From positions 1 through 21,886 of the forward strand of contig DATKWV010000049.1 of NCBI GenBank assembly GCA_035529405.1: a stretch of 21,886 bases of DNA, read 5' to 3'. This DNA is from DATKWV01 sp035529405 (GTDB lineage Bacteria > Planctomycetota > Phycisphaerae > Sedimentisphaerales > Anaerobacaceae). The first letter of the stretch is position 1. Each line of letters opens with the position of its first letter. The notes under the pieces are model-generated. The model saw nothing but the letters and a program-made list of their open reading frames with translations. It was not told where the DNA came from and did not search any database. Below are positions 1 through 9,900 of this stretch, one piece after another. The translations under genes were made by a program, and so were the position numbers.

Positions 1-3000
1 AGCTCCACGCCATGGGCCGCCCAGGTGTTGCTGGCCAGCCAGATATCCCTGCCCGCCTCAATAGTGGTGCCGGCATTGTAGTTCAGGAATATCGCATCAT
101 CCTCACCATCAGGCCCTTCGTATCCGGCAATCTTGACATCCTGGCCAGCGTTGATTGGACCGTTGGCATAAACCTTGCCGTTATCTGAATTGACCCAGAT
201 GTAGGTCTCAGCGGTCAATGCATTGGTTGTTATGTCGCCGCCGCCAATGCTGTCATCCAGACTAATGTAAGTATAAGCACTTGCTTCTATAGAGTTCCAT
301 ATATCGGCTTCTGAAGAAGTAACCGCACCGGCTGTGCTGTTTGCGACAAGGTCCGTATTGGCCCTGTTGTCCACGGTAAAGTCGGTTGACATATGCAGGT
401 CGGCGTTCTGCCTCAGCGTCAGTTCACCGCCGGCAAGCATCTCAATCGTGGAAGTTTCAGCCTTTATTTTTCCTTCTTCGGCAGGATTACTTGTGAGCGA
501 ACCGGCCTGAATTGTCAGAGAACCCTCCGCACTGAGGACCTTGCCAGCCCTTATGTCCACGTAGCGACCGGCGTCGAGGATTATGCCGGGGGCGGCAAGG
601 GTGTCGTTGTTAAGCAGAAGATCTTGGTAAGCCGTAACGTCGGCGTCAAGGCGTATAGTGTTGTCTGACGCATAGATGTCGATATCGCCGGCGCTTGTCC
701 CCAGCCCCTTGGCGGCCCACATCGTGCCGCCATAGACAGAACCAGACTCTCCGTCAACCGTATCAGCATCGGCCTTCAGTGTCATCGTACCTGCGGCCTG
801 GACCGGACCACCGAGAGTGATGTTGCGATCTGCCCGGACCGTCAAAGCTCCAGCAGCCATCAAGGACTTATCAGTATTCAGGACTATGTCCTGACCGGCA
901 TCCAGTATCTTGTCGGCTGCAACCTGTGTGCTGCTCATAAGGGTCAGGTCCTTGCCGACGGTAACCGGCCCATTCAGATAAGTAGTTGCGGTTCCCGTAT
1001 TCAGCGTGAGACTGTGCTCACCCGTAGCCGGGTCCGTTATAGTGTACAGGGTAAGGTCCTGATTTTCCGTATTAATGCCAAGAACATCTCCGTCCCAGTT
1101 GTCAGAATCATTGGTCAATGTCAGTTCGCCGTCAATTTCCGAAGATGCCGCTCCCATGAAGTAAAGCCCGGCAAGCTGCTTATTGAAATTGACGTTCTCA
1201 ATGTAAGTTTTCGCCGTAACGTTAATCGCGTCGCCGGGATTTGCTGCATCTATGGCGTCCTGGATAAAATCATTGGTCCACCAGGTCATCGGGCTAATCA
1301 TTTGGAAGCCGGGGTCAGCACTGCCATCATTCCCAATGCCAAGCCACGGACTGTAGTCCACCTTGTCACTTACAGCATCCCCCAGAGCACTCGGATTAGT
1401 CGTTGCATTGTACGGCCCTGTGGCATCGCCCCACCAGTTGCCCACTGCATTTAGCATCGCCAGCGCGCCGGTGTTCTTAACCGCGCTATCAGTGCTGCCG
1501 GTAAAGCTGTTTTCATATATGGTAGCCGACTCGGAGCTGTGCTGACTTTCTACACCGGTCGTATTATTGACAAAGAAATTGTTCGTAATCAAGAAATCGC
1601 CGGCCTTGACATTTGCACCGTCGTTAATCAGCAGGCCTGTGGTGTTTCCGGTCAGTGTGTTGGCCGTTACCGTCACCGTAGTCATATCTCCGGGTGTATG
1701 TCCGAGCTGTGTATACTGACCCAAACGTATGCCCGTCTTCGAAGCACTGATATTGTTGTTGCTGATGGTCAAATCCGAGGTGGCCTCCCCGTTGGATATG
1801 GCAATTCCACCGCCGTAACCAGTGATAGTATTATCGGTAATTGTGGAGCTGCCGGTCACCCCGCCAGGTGTAACGCCGGCAAACTGTATGGCCCACCCGC
1901 TGGCGGGAGGTCCGCCTGGGCCGGTAAACTCGTTTTCGGACACCGTAAGGCCAACCATTTCGGGTCCCCATATCGAGATATCACCCTCTTCAGCTGTGAA
2001 GGTGTTGTTATTAATCTTCAGGTCCGTTGCACCTGCTGCACCAATGGATATGCCCTGTGATGCGTTACCGGTTGTATCAATGTCGTTCCAGGAAATCTCC
2101 ACATCAGAAGGAGCATTTTCTAACTGTATATTAAAAGTCGTCGCGGCACCGCCAAGAATTTTAAACCCGTCGGAAGAACCGCCACCGAGTGTAAGGCCGA
2201 CTCCACCGGAACCAATGTTGATACCTACACCATCAACCAATTGGATGGTTGTGTCATCCCTTCCGTTGACGGACTTTAGCGTCAAGTCGGATTTATTAAT
2301 AGTCAGGTCCTCTGTATAGGTGCCGTCGTCAACCGTAACCGTAGCACCCGAAGCAGCAACATTGATAGCATCCTGTATTTCTGCGAGGCTGGAAGCAACC
2401 CCAATCGAAGTCGAGGTACCAGACATTGAGCCGCCGCCCGAGTCAAGGTCTGCCCCAAGGGTGACCGTGCCCGTATGGTTAATGCCAATGGCTCCGCCTC
2501 CGCTGCTGATTACCCCGCCGGTATTGTCAAAGTCAATTCCGCTGGATGTAAAATCGCCTCCGCTGAGGGTAATTCCTGCGCCTACGTCAACATTGCCGAA
2601 ACCGGAATGGTCTATGTCCGCCGCCAGCGTCAGATTATGTGTTCCGGTCGTGATGGGCTGGTTGATAAGGACATCGTCGGTTGCCGCGAGTGTCAGATTG
2701 TTATATGTAGCGCCGCCGCTGTCTGTGTAATCGATTGCGGTGCTGACCGTAATATCTGAGTCAGGATTCAGGAAATCCTGGGCAGTCATAATTATAACGT
2801 TAGTATTGTCCAAATTCGCCAGTAAGTCGGCGACAGCTAATTGTGAATCCGCCGACACGTTTGAAATCCAATAGTCCGGAATAGTTCCTGTCCAGCCGCC
2901 ATTCTGCGTTACGCCACTAACGATTTCTATGTCGAATGGGTCAATCAGGAAAGTACCCGTATTCCCCTGGGGGGCCGTGGTATCGACCAGGCCAAATATT

Positions 3001-4100
3001 TCCACGTGCTTTTTACCGGAGACCTCGACAAAGCCGCCGTTGCCCGATTCGCTTCCACCCTTGGCCTCAATTTGGGCACCGGCGTGGAAAAGAGCCGTAT
3101 CGGGCGAGTAAACTATAACTTCTCCGCCATCACCGTTTGCCCCGGCGTTGGCGGTGGTCACGCTGTCTGAGCCGAGAGCAACTACTTCGCCAGCGGTCAA
3201 AGTGATGCTGCCGCCGTCGCCTTCAACGGCATCGGCAGTAATCGTGCCGAACTGCCCGACCCTGCCGGTACCGCCTTCGGCGGACAGGGCCAGCGCATCA
3301 AGACCTTCAATTGCTCTGGAGAACGTATCACCAGCGGCAAGCACTATTTTTCCGCCTGCCGCCTCGATTGTACCCTCGTTAATAACATCGCCAAGGCCCT
3401 CCGCTGAAAGGTCCGCCGGAATCTTAACGGCTCCTACTTCAACAAGCACATCACTGCCTTTCCTGCCGATAAGAACCCTGTCACCTGCCGCCATCACAAC
3501 CAGGTCCTTGGCGCTTATGGTACCGCTGTTGACCACCTTCGTACCAACCAGATAGGCTTTAACAGCGTTGATGACGCCTTCGTTTATCACTGCCCCGGTG
3601 GAGCCGTCCAGGTTTTGAAATTTAAGCTCGTCGATTACACCCGTCGTATAATTCTGGAAATCTTCTTTTAACACGTTCAGCGTCGAGGCAATGAACTGAT
3701 TGGCGTTGACCACACCGGTCGGGCCAACCAGAATACCCAGGGAATCCTGGAGGCAGATATTCCCGTTAGCGCTGAAGGTGCCGTAAATTTGTGTTCCGTC
3801 CACCGAACCTACTTTGAACAACGCCCAGGCACTGTTGCCCGGTTGCAGGCATGTGACCGCATTGCCGGTAAGGATATCAAAATCACTGAACCGACCAATC
3901 GAACCATGGCTGGCGGTCATGTCCTGGGTGGCGCCGTTGCCCAGAGGCGTGACGGTGATGTTTCCTGCTTGAACACCATCAAGCACAACTTCGCCCAGCG
4001 CTACCCGCGCCGGAAAAACGAAAACCATACAGTTGACCAAAAGGTAAGTCACTATATGTTTCAAGTAATAATCCCTTGAAATTTTTCTTAGCTTTTTCAT
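1..4100 (-). CDS. Two-partner secretion exoprotein (TpsA), FhaB/HMW-like, 3' end beyond the window
   Basis: The reading frame stays open from ATG at 4100 to the left edge (1366 codons, no stop), so the protein is C-terminally incomplete here. A purine-rich Shine-Dalgarno (GAAGGGG) lies 5-6 bases before the ATG. Residues 1-36 form a long, basic signal peptide ending near VALG, typical of TpsA proteins. Residues about 37-145 resemble the filamentous haemagglutinin N-terminal (TPS) secretion domain, including a segment near 121-142 that reads GILVGPTGVVNANQFIAST. Glycine/aspartate-rich repeats follow. Residues about 565-925 look like a second, NosD/pectate-lyase-type beta-helix, with AEIQDAIN..GTYTEDL and the ending NWWGDATGP. 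After about 940 another beta-helix start (DAIDAANPGDAINV) leads into haemagglutinin-like strands (AGQDIVLNT, ADRNITLGG). The TpsB transporter gene lies 99 bp upstream on the same strand, so the two probably form an operon. By family, the product is exported across the outer membrane and acts at the surface or is released. The ligand is unknown. Confidence 0.88.
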   Translation of the reverse strand, partial: MKKLRKISRDYYLKHIVTYLLVNCMVFVFPARVALGEVVLDGVQAGNITVTPLGNGATQDMTASHGSIGRFSDFDILTGNAVTCLQPGNSAWALFKVGSVDGTQIYGTFSANGNICLQDSLGILVGPTGVVNANQFIASTLNVLKEDFQNYTTGVIDELKFQNLDGSTGAVINEGVINAVKAYLVGTKVVNSGTISAKDLVVMAAGDRVLIGRKGSDVLVEVGAVKIPADLSAEGLGDVINEGTIEAAGGKIVLAAGDTFSRAIEGLDALALSAEGGTGRVGQFGTITADAVEGDGGSITLTAGEVVALGSDSVTTANAGANGDGGEVIVYSPDTALFHAGAQIEAKGGSESGNGGFVEVSGKKHVEIFGLVDTTAPQGNTGTFLIDPFDIEIVSGVTQNGGWTGTIPDYWISNVSADSQLAVADLLANLDNTNVIIMTAQDFLNPDSDITVSTAIDYTDSGGATYNNLTLAATDDVLINQPITTGTHNLTLAADIDHSGFGNVDVGAGITLSGGDFTSSGIDFDNTGGVISSGGGAIGINHTGTVTLGADLDSGGGSMSGTSTSIGVASSLAEIQDAINVAASGATVTVDDGTYTEDLTINKSDLTLKSVNGRDDTTIQLVDGVGINIGSGGVGLTLGGGSSDGFKILGGAATTFNIQLENAPSDVEISWNDIDTTGNASQGISIGAAGATDLKINNNTFTAEEGDISIWGPEMVGLTVSENEFTGPGGPPASGWAIQFAGVTPGGVTGSSTITDNTITGYGGGIAISNGEATSDLTISNNNISASKTGIRLGQYTQLGHTPGDMTTVTVTANTLTGNTTGLLINDGANVKAGDFLITNNFFVNNTTGVESQHSSESATIYENSFTGSTDSAVKNTGALAMLNAVGNWWGDATGPYNATTNPSALGDAVSDKVDYSPWLGIGNDGSADPGFQMISPMTWWTNDFIQDAIDAANPGDAINVTAKTYIENVNFNKQLAGLYFMGAASSEIDGELTLTNDSDNWDGDVLGINTENQDLTLYTITDPATGEHSLTLNTGTATTYLNGPVTVGKDLTLMSSTQVAADKILDAGQDIVLNTDKSLMAAGALTVRADRNITLGGPVQAAGTMTLKADADTVDGESGSVYGGTMWAAKGLGTSAGDIDIYASDNTIRLDADVTAYQDLLLNNDTLAAPGIILDAGRYVDIRAGKVLSAEGSLTIQAGSLTSNPAEEGKIKAETSTIEMLAGGELTLRQNADLHMSTDFTVDNRANTDLVANSTAGAVTSSEADIWNSIEASAYTYISLDDSIGGGDITTNALTAETYIWVNSDNGKVYANGPINAGQDVKIAGYEGPDGEDDAIFLNYNAGTTIEAGRDIWLASNTWAAHGVE

Positions 4101-4125
4101 TCTTAACCCCTTCTCTAAACTAAAA

Positions 4126-4189
4126 TTATTTAATATGTTTTCCATTTGAGTCCATACACCTAATCTCCTCGTAAACCGCCCTTTCGGGC
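4126..4189 (-). promoter_or_regulatory. tpsB-tpsA intergenic hairpin and possible 9-codon leader peptide
   Basis: Read on the minus strand, the gap between tpsB and tpsA contains a short hairpin with a GAAA tetraloop (GCCC-GAAA-GGGC, 4178-4189). After it comes GAGGAG and, 9 bases further, ATG at 4155 opening a 9-codon frame that stops at 4126. The hairpin could tune the ratio of transporter to exoprotein by mRNA processing. The small frame could be a translational leader. Both readings are inference; the sequence shows only the elements. Confidence 0.25.
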
Positions 4190-4199
4190 AGATTTTTTT

Positions 4200-6131
4200 C
4201 TACCATCGAACTAATAAGCCAAAATTTATTCGGCCTTTGCCTTTGGATGTGTCATCGGTGGCTACAAACGGATAGCCGTAATAAAAGACACCGCGCAAAT
4301 GCTCGCCGAGTTCCAATACCACACCCGCACCTGCTGACATGAGTTCCTCATGTTTATCCTCCGTTCCAATGGGGTCTCTTATCGTGCTTCGGCCGTAATC
4401 AAAGAAAACCAGGGGAGCAAGTTTCCGAAGAAATGGTTTCTCGCCGGACTTTTGCTCAGAGGCGGTTTCATAAGATTCCGCTAATTCTGCCTCTGCCACC
4501 AGGTCATACTCGTATTGAATAGATCCCAGCATCCCTCCATCGGCAACGATTTCATATTCATCATAACCTCGGACTGTGTACATTCCTCCGAACGAGGTCA
4601 TTTTCGCAGGTACAAGCCTCTCATCGGAGCCTATCCATCGCAAAGTACTCGTCAGCCGATTGACTTTATTTTCATCCAGATACTGACTGTGAGAAGCCGA
4701 AATATTGTAAATAGTGAAAAGGGAATCCGAATTAGGACGTGCCTTGTTGAACTCATCCTGGTCCGACTCGCCCCCCAGACTTTTATACATATCCAACGAA
4801 ATGAAACTGTCTGACAGGTCGTCTGACCGATGCAAATCGACCCCGAGTCCCGCCAGGAAAAACTCGACATTGCTTTTCTGAAGGGTTTGTGCGAAAAATT
4901 CCGTGTTTACCTTGCTTCTTACATGCTCCAAAGAACCCTTGACATCAAGAAACCAGTCGTCGAACTGCTTTAGGTTATATCGTAATATGCCGCCATAAAA
5001 TGTGCCTCTGCCGAGAAAATCGAAGGCCGTGGTCTCTGAATGGATATCGAACTCGCTGTACCCGCCGTAAAGGTTAAGGCGCAGCCGAGGTCCAGCCACC
5101 GGAAAATCATAACTGCCGTACAGGCCATAATTGTCCTCAATACCCGATTCCCAGGGCCCCTGGTATATCGCCGTAAATCTGTCGTCCATACCCCGCAAAT
5201 TCGTATTGATGAATCCAATTCTTGGATTCCATTGCCTTTCCTTTGTTCCGGAATTATCTGCCTGGACAAACCAGTGCCAGGGGTTCGCCTCATAAACGTT
5301 GTATCCTAAGGCAAGGGAATTCGGCTCTGCGCCCCTGGATACAACTGCCGAGACATACCTGTCGGGATTAAGGTTGAGCAGGTTTACAAAATCATCCAGT
5401 TCTTTCTTGTCTGCTACCTGTCCGACCTTGACAGGTGACCACTTTTCAAGCGCCGACCGGCGCAGATATCCTTTTTCCGTTTCATTCTGGTTAGGGTCAT
5501 ACGTCCTTATGGTGATACTTGTCACCTTTGCCTCCAGAACTTTTATAGGTAACACCTGTTCCTTGAGTTGCTCCCCCCGTTCGATTACATCCGCAGGTAC
5601 GTACACATATACGCCGGCGTAGTTCTTCTCCCTGTAAACGGAAAGAATGTATTGAGTAAAACCTTGAATGGTCCTTGCTGAAACCTGTCGCGGTTCGGTG
5701 GGTTCCAGGATAATATCATGCAAAACGCGAAAGTCGTAAAGGTACGTGCTTTCCGCCTTCTCCAGCGGTTTGTCCGAAGCATTATATATCAAAGGCAGGT
5801 CTTTTAATAATTGGTCTGTTGATACAAGTGTATTACCGCTGATGCTCAATCTGCTTACGGTAAAACGCTGGGTTGTGTCTTCGGGCAGATCAATTGCCAC
5901 TATCCGTTCTTCCAGTTTGGTTTTAGCTTTTTCAAAAGCCTTTTGCCTGGCCTCCTGTGCAGCTTCGCGCTCAGCCCTGTCAGCCTCCTCTCGTAGTTCC
6001 TCCATTTTCCTGGCCTCGCTGGCCTTTTCCTCTATCGCTGAAAACTCGTCTGCAAAACAAACCACTGTCCCCAAGAGAAAGAAAAGAACAATAAAGCACA
6101 GCGCCATTGCCATCCTTGTATTCCTATTCAT
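4200..6131 (-). CDS. Two-partner secretion transporter (TpsB), FhaC/ShlB-like outer membrane protein
   Basis: By family, TpsB proteins are 16-stranded Omp85-superfamily barrels that export the partner TpsA. The 643-residue length is within the usual range. A signal peptide covers residues 1-27 (VVCFA then DEF). A highly charged helix at about 28-75 corresponds to the FhaC plug-helix region but is unusually Lys/Glu/Ala-rich. POTRA-like segments follow at about 82-165 (FTVSRLSISGNTLVS) and 190-270. The barrel carries the two family signatures: VRGY at residues 520-523 and FFDYG at 576-580. The C-terminus ends in an aromatic residue (VRW), as expected for BAM-dependent barrels. The start was placed at the ATG at 6131 because AAGGAG lies 7 bases before it; an ATG two codons earlier (6137) is only about 2 bases from that site. 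The gene sits 99 bp upstream of the TpsA gene and is probably cotranscribed with it. Confidence 0.92.
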   Translation of the reverse strand: MNRNTRMAMALCFIVLFFLLGTVVCFADEFSAIEEKASEARKMEELREEADRAEREAAQEARQKAFEKAKTKLEERIVAIDLPEDTTQRFTVSRLSISGNTLVSTDQLLKDLPLIYNASDKPLEKAESTYLYDFRVLHDIILEPTEPRQVSARTIQGFTQYILSVYREKNYAGVYVYVPADVIERGEQLKEQVLPIKVLEAKVTSITIRTYDPNQNETEKGYLRRSALEKWSPVKVGQVADKKELDDFVNLLNLNPDRYVSAVVSRGAEPNSLALGYNVYEANPWHWFVQADNSGTKERQWNPRIGFINTNLRGMDDRFTAIYQGPWESGIEDNYGLYGSYDFPVAGPRLRLNLYGGYSEFDIHSETTAFDFLGRGTFYGGILRYNLKQFDDWFLDVKGSLEHVRSKVNTEFFAQTLQKSNVEFFLAGLGVDLHRSDDLSDSFISLDMYKSLGGESDQDEFNKARPNSDSLFTIYNISASHSQYLDENKVNRLTSTLRWIGSDERLVPAKMTSFGGMYTVRGYDEYEIVADGGMLGSIQYEYDLVAEAELAESYETASEQKSGEKPFLRKLAPLVFFDYGRSTIRDPIGTEDKHEELMSAGAGVVLELGEHLRGVFYYGYPFVATDDTSKGKGRINFGLLVRW

Positions 6132-6341
6132 AATCATTCTCCTTCATTAAATAAAAATCCGTTTTAACCAAACCTTCTAACAAACCGACAGACCTCGCTG
6201 TAAAAACCAGCTGCCTGCTGCCAATCGAAACCTTAGAAAGACAAACCACAAACAGGGTTACTCTGCTCAATGAGCGCAGTAGCAAGCAATAAGCAATATG
6301 GATTTTGCAAATTCTTCCCGCCTTCCGTGTATTATCCGTTC

Positions 6342-6371
6342 ATTTTACATAAAAAGCTATACGGCAGTCAA
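6342..6371 (-). promoter_or_regulatory. Candidate sigma-70-type promoter for the tpsBA operon
   Basis: On the minus strand TTGACT (6371-6366) is followed after 18 bases by TAAAAT (6347-6342), close to the -35/-10 consensus. It would start RNA near 6335, giving a leader of about 200 nt before tpsB. A second perfect TATAAT occurs at 6507-6502 without a convincing -35. Confidence 0.4.
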
Positions 6372-6793
6372 GAAAAAAATTGTTTCTCCCTCCCTGGCCG
6401 GCTGCTCTATTTTGCGGTTATTAGTACTGATAACCCCGTTTTGTGAAGCTTTGCCGCCCGGAATCAGCACTTAACTATCGTAAAAGCTATGAATGACGAC
6501 AATTATAGGACGTTCTTGCCTTCAGGCAGCTGCTCCGCACAGACCAAAAAAAACACAGATTTAGTTAAAAATTAAGACACCAGGGGGTCCGAATAATTGA
6601 TTTACAGAGTAAGCCACAAGAGCACGGCTGACAGCCCTGTCTGCCTTCGCCCGTGGTTGGGTCGACCGATGACGTTGTCGTCTAACGGCACCCGCACTAA
6701 CTTGTCACGTTTGACTTCACCTCTAAGGCCAAGTTTCCGAAGCGACTCGACCAACCTCAGAAGTTCTGCGTCAAAAGCTTTGTGTAAGCCTTT

Positions 6794-6826
6794 GTCATCC
6801 TGAGCGAAGTCGAACGGGTCTCAAGG
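6794..6826. repeat. Dispersed intergenic repeat ('CCTGAGCGAAGTCGAA' type)
   Basis: This segment contains CATCCTGAGCGAAGTCGAAC, a variant of the short dispersed sequence seen in intergenic DNA of many environmental genomes. Related degenerate fragments occur at about 11480-11510 (TCGACTGGCTCAGGAT) and 12886-12924 (CTGAACACTATCGAAGGGTC). I infer it is non-coding. Confidence 0.45.
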
Positions 6827-6938
6827 ATATGCGCACGGTATAGTTTTAATATACGTATGTTTAAGAATCCAGACCGCTGTAAAAAGAGGCCTGTTTTATT
6901 GGTGGTGCCTGGGTGCAGCGGCACAAGATTAACGAACA

Positions 6939-6964
6939 GGGCGGCTGGTTGATACCAGCCGCCC
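6939..6964 (-). terminator. Terminator-like hairpin downstream of the beta-helix protein gene
   Basis: A perfect 10-bp stem (GGGCGGCTGG / CCAGCCGCCC) with a 6-base loop lies 27 bases past the stop codon of the 6992-11014 gene, in its reading direction. The following bases (TGTTCGTTAATC on the minus strand) are only weakly U-rich, so it is a stable 3' stem more than a classical intrinsic terminator. Confidence 0.55.
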
Positions 6965-6991
6965 CTTAGTAGCTGGCAAATACCGGAAGTA

Positions 6992-9900
6992 TTACGGCTC
7001 GGTTGTAAAACTGCCTACATAGCCCCAGATGATTTGCCCTGGGATGACCGGCGGGTCATTTGTGTCGTTTGTGGACCTTATCTTAAATTCGTAGTCGGTA
7101 TCCGGGTCAAGGTCCGTGAGGGTCAAACTGTGGTCAGTAACCATATTTGAATCATATTCGCTGCCAGCTGGCTGATGTACCTTCCCGTTCGCGTCTTTAT
7201 AGTACCACCAGACGTTTTCGAATTCCTCATTGGTATATACTACCTCACTGTCTGAATTTGCACCTGTTGTCCAGGTAATGGTAGCTGAGTTGCTATTGAC
7301 ATCAATTACATTTATATCTGTTGGCAATCTGAACCAATTTAAGTTTGGGTCGCTGGAATTCCCATCAAGGGGCCAGTCAACATCAGGATCAAAGGGTACA
7401 TTTGCATCATTCAGATATTCGGTTTTTCTTATATCGTATGCCGGCTTGAAGTGACTCTGCCAATAAACATGGGTATCCTCGCGTTCTCGTTGACTTCCAT
7501 TGAGGTTCTGTGCTATCACACGAAAGATCTCTTCATAACTCATTGCAGCCTTTCCGTTGCTCGCTTGTTTGAGTGAGGCGTATACCTGGGACATACCATA
7601 ACCACTGGTATAGAATCTGAAGTACTTGTCGTTGGGGTTGTCGACCCAGCCGATTTCGCCCGTCTCACCTGTCAGCGTGTAATTTACATACACATCGACC
7701 ATAATTGCCCTCAGACCCTTGTAACCGGTATAATAATTTCCACCTGTCATAGACCAAACGTCAACCGAGTCATGATGGTAGATTACGCCGTTTACCCCTA
7801 CATCGGTGCGCACCTGGCGCATAAAATCGTAATCATCCACGAGATGACCAGTGTCAGCATTATCAAAATACCAGCCGTCAAGGTTACAATCATCCTGAAA
7901 ATCTCTCATCCAGTCGAGAGTCACCGAAATATCCTGGTGTTGACCTTCAAGGGGGTGACCTGCAGGATAATTCCACACTGAGCTTGCTGGGTTCGTTAAA
8001 TAAGTGATGACTTTGAATCCATTGGCATCAGCAGCATTTATGAAATTCTGAACAGCGGCGGGATTTGTTATATTGTAGCCCATAATCCCAGAGTCTAAAA
8101 CTGTAGGGTGTTCTCTATCGTCGTAAAAAGCGAACAGAACAAATATTCCAAACCCATTGTTCTTGTATAAATTCATTTTATCCGGGTCGTTTGTAAATTC
8201 GTTCATTTGGCTTTCTTGATGTAGGAAACGAACGTGAGGTCTTGCATTCTGGTCGTAGAGACCTTCAAAATCAAACGTCTTAGGCGGAAAGACCATGTGG
8301 GCGGATTTGTCACCAGCGGTCAGGGTGATTGTCGTAGAATTTACATCCACGTTGTTGGCCTCACCCTTTGTACTGTCCGACAGCATCGCATGCAAAGAAC
8401 CGCCGTAACCATCGGTCCACATCCTGTCCAGGCCCCTGTCATCAGGCTCCAGCGGGGCATTCCAGGGCGCGTCGGCAATAAGGTTGGTATGGCTGACATC
8501 CAGGGATTCTTTGGCAGTAATGATAAAGAACGAATCGGACATAAACTCGAAATCCGCCGTGTTACTGTTAATGACAGCCTTGGATTTGTCGTACGTGTAC
8601 ACAGATAACGTTCCCAAATTCGGGTCAAAACTTAGCTCGGCAACTTTTCTTCCCTTACCGCTGTTGGCGTTATCAATGGCATTGGTATTGGGGTCTATAC
8701 GGCGGTACATATCCATACCGTTACTGTCCAAAACGTACGTTGTGCCGGTGGTAACAACTGTAATTCCGTTGGCGTCTGTCGTTACGGAAACCACTTCCAT
8801 ACCAAAACGCAGATACTCAAATTTTTCGTAAGCACCCATGTCAACGTAATTGGGGTCGCCTGTACCTGTGTTGTTAACATCCTCAATATCAATTCGCGGC
8901 CAGCCTGTAATATCAGTTGCAGCAGCAACGTTCCCGTTGGCAGCATCTATACATAGGCTGTTAGGACCAACCATCAGGCCATCATCTCTGGTACAGAAAA
9001 TATTGTCCTTGCCATCCGGGTCGGCGGCATTAACAAAATACGGGTCGTTGTCGATATTGCCGCCGCTGTCGGTGCCGAAGCTGGAATCCCAGCCGCCACC
9101 GCTGCCGCCGCAGCCTTCTATGTCGCTGTAGCTGACGCTTGCGGAGGCATAGTCGTTTGATATATCGATTTCACCGCCGGTATTGTCCCAGAAAATGCAG
9201 TTCTTTATCGTTGCTGAGGTATATTCATTGATATAGACACCACCGGTGTAAGTAGCGGTATTTTTCGCAAGTGTGCAATTTGTCAGTTTCACGGTCAGAA
9301 ACCCATCAGCACATATTGCCGCGCCGTAAGTGGCGCTATTTGCATAAAACAGACTACTGGTCACGTTGGCGTCACTCTGGTCACAGGTGTACATGCCGCC
9401 GCCAAGGCTGGTTGCGGAATTGTTGCTGAACACACAGTTAATGATGTCCGGATCGGCGGAATAATTACAGATACCGCCGCCGTATGCTGCTGAATTGTCC
9501 GTAATTACGCAGTTTCTGATGGTGGGTGAAGCTGAAGAGCAGTAGATACCACCACCAGAGTTGTTGGGGTAGGAGCCATTGGCGTTGCCTTTGGTGATGG
9601 TAAAGCCATCCAGCAATGCGTTATTAGCGCCTTTAACGACGTGACAGCTGTTATCTTCGGTAATATCGCCGCTGAGAGTGGCGGTGTTTTCAGTCCAGTC
9701 TCGCCCAGAACGGTCTGTTTCTATACCGTCGAAGCCGCCGTAAACAGCAACTCCAGCTACGAGCTCGAAAGAAACACTGGGGTCGCTGGCGTGCGGCGTA
9801 TACGTGCCGTCTGCGACCCATATTTCATCCCCGCTGGAAGCGTTGCTGAGGGCGTCCTGCAGGTCGTTATAGGCATCAACCCAGGACGTGCCGTCATCAT

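Larger units (their letters stand above)
6132..6991. other. 860-bp intergenic region without a convincing gene
   Basis: The left part is the tpsBA leader and promoter region. At about 6414-6440 an inverted repeat (GGTTAT...ATAACC, 8-base loop) lies next to GGCAAAGC on the minus strand, which may be a structured RNA but matches no family I can name with confidence. On the minus strand 6598-6800 an open frame without a start codon (ending LLWLTL) has a plausible amphipathic composition (LLRLVESLRKLGLRGEVKR) and could be a gene remnant. A dispersed repeat lies at 6794-6826 and a terminator-like stem at 6939-6964. Confidence 0.5.

Noticed and set aside
393..3555. Numerous plus-strand open frames of 60-170 codons
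   Set aside because: They are complementary to the continuous TpsA reading frame and show only low-complexity or Pro/Ser-rich translations.
6400..6470. Possible c-di-GMP (GEMM-I) riboswitch upstream of tpsBA
   Set aside because: GGCAAAGC and AGCAGCCGG are suggestive, but the 5' half with its tetraloop hairpin is missing. A covariance search would be needed.
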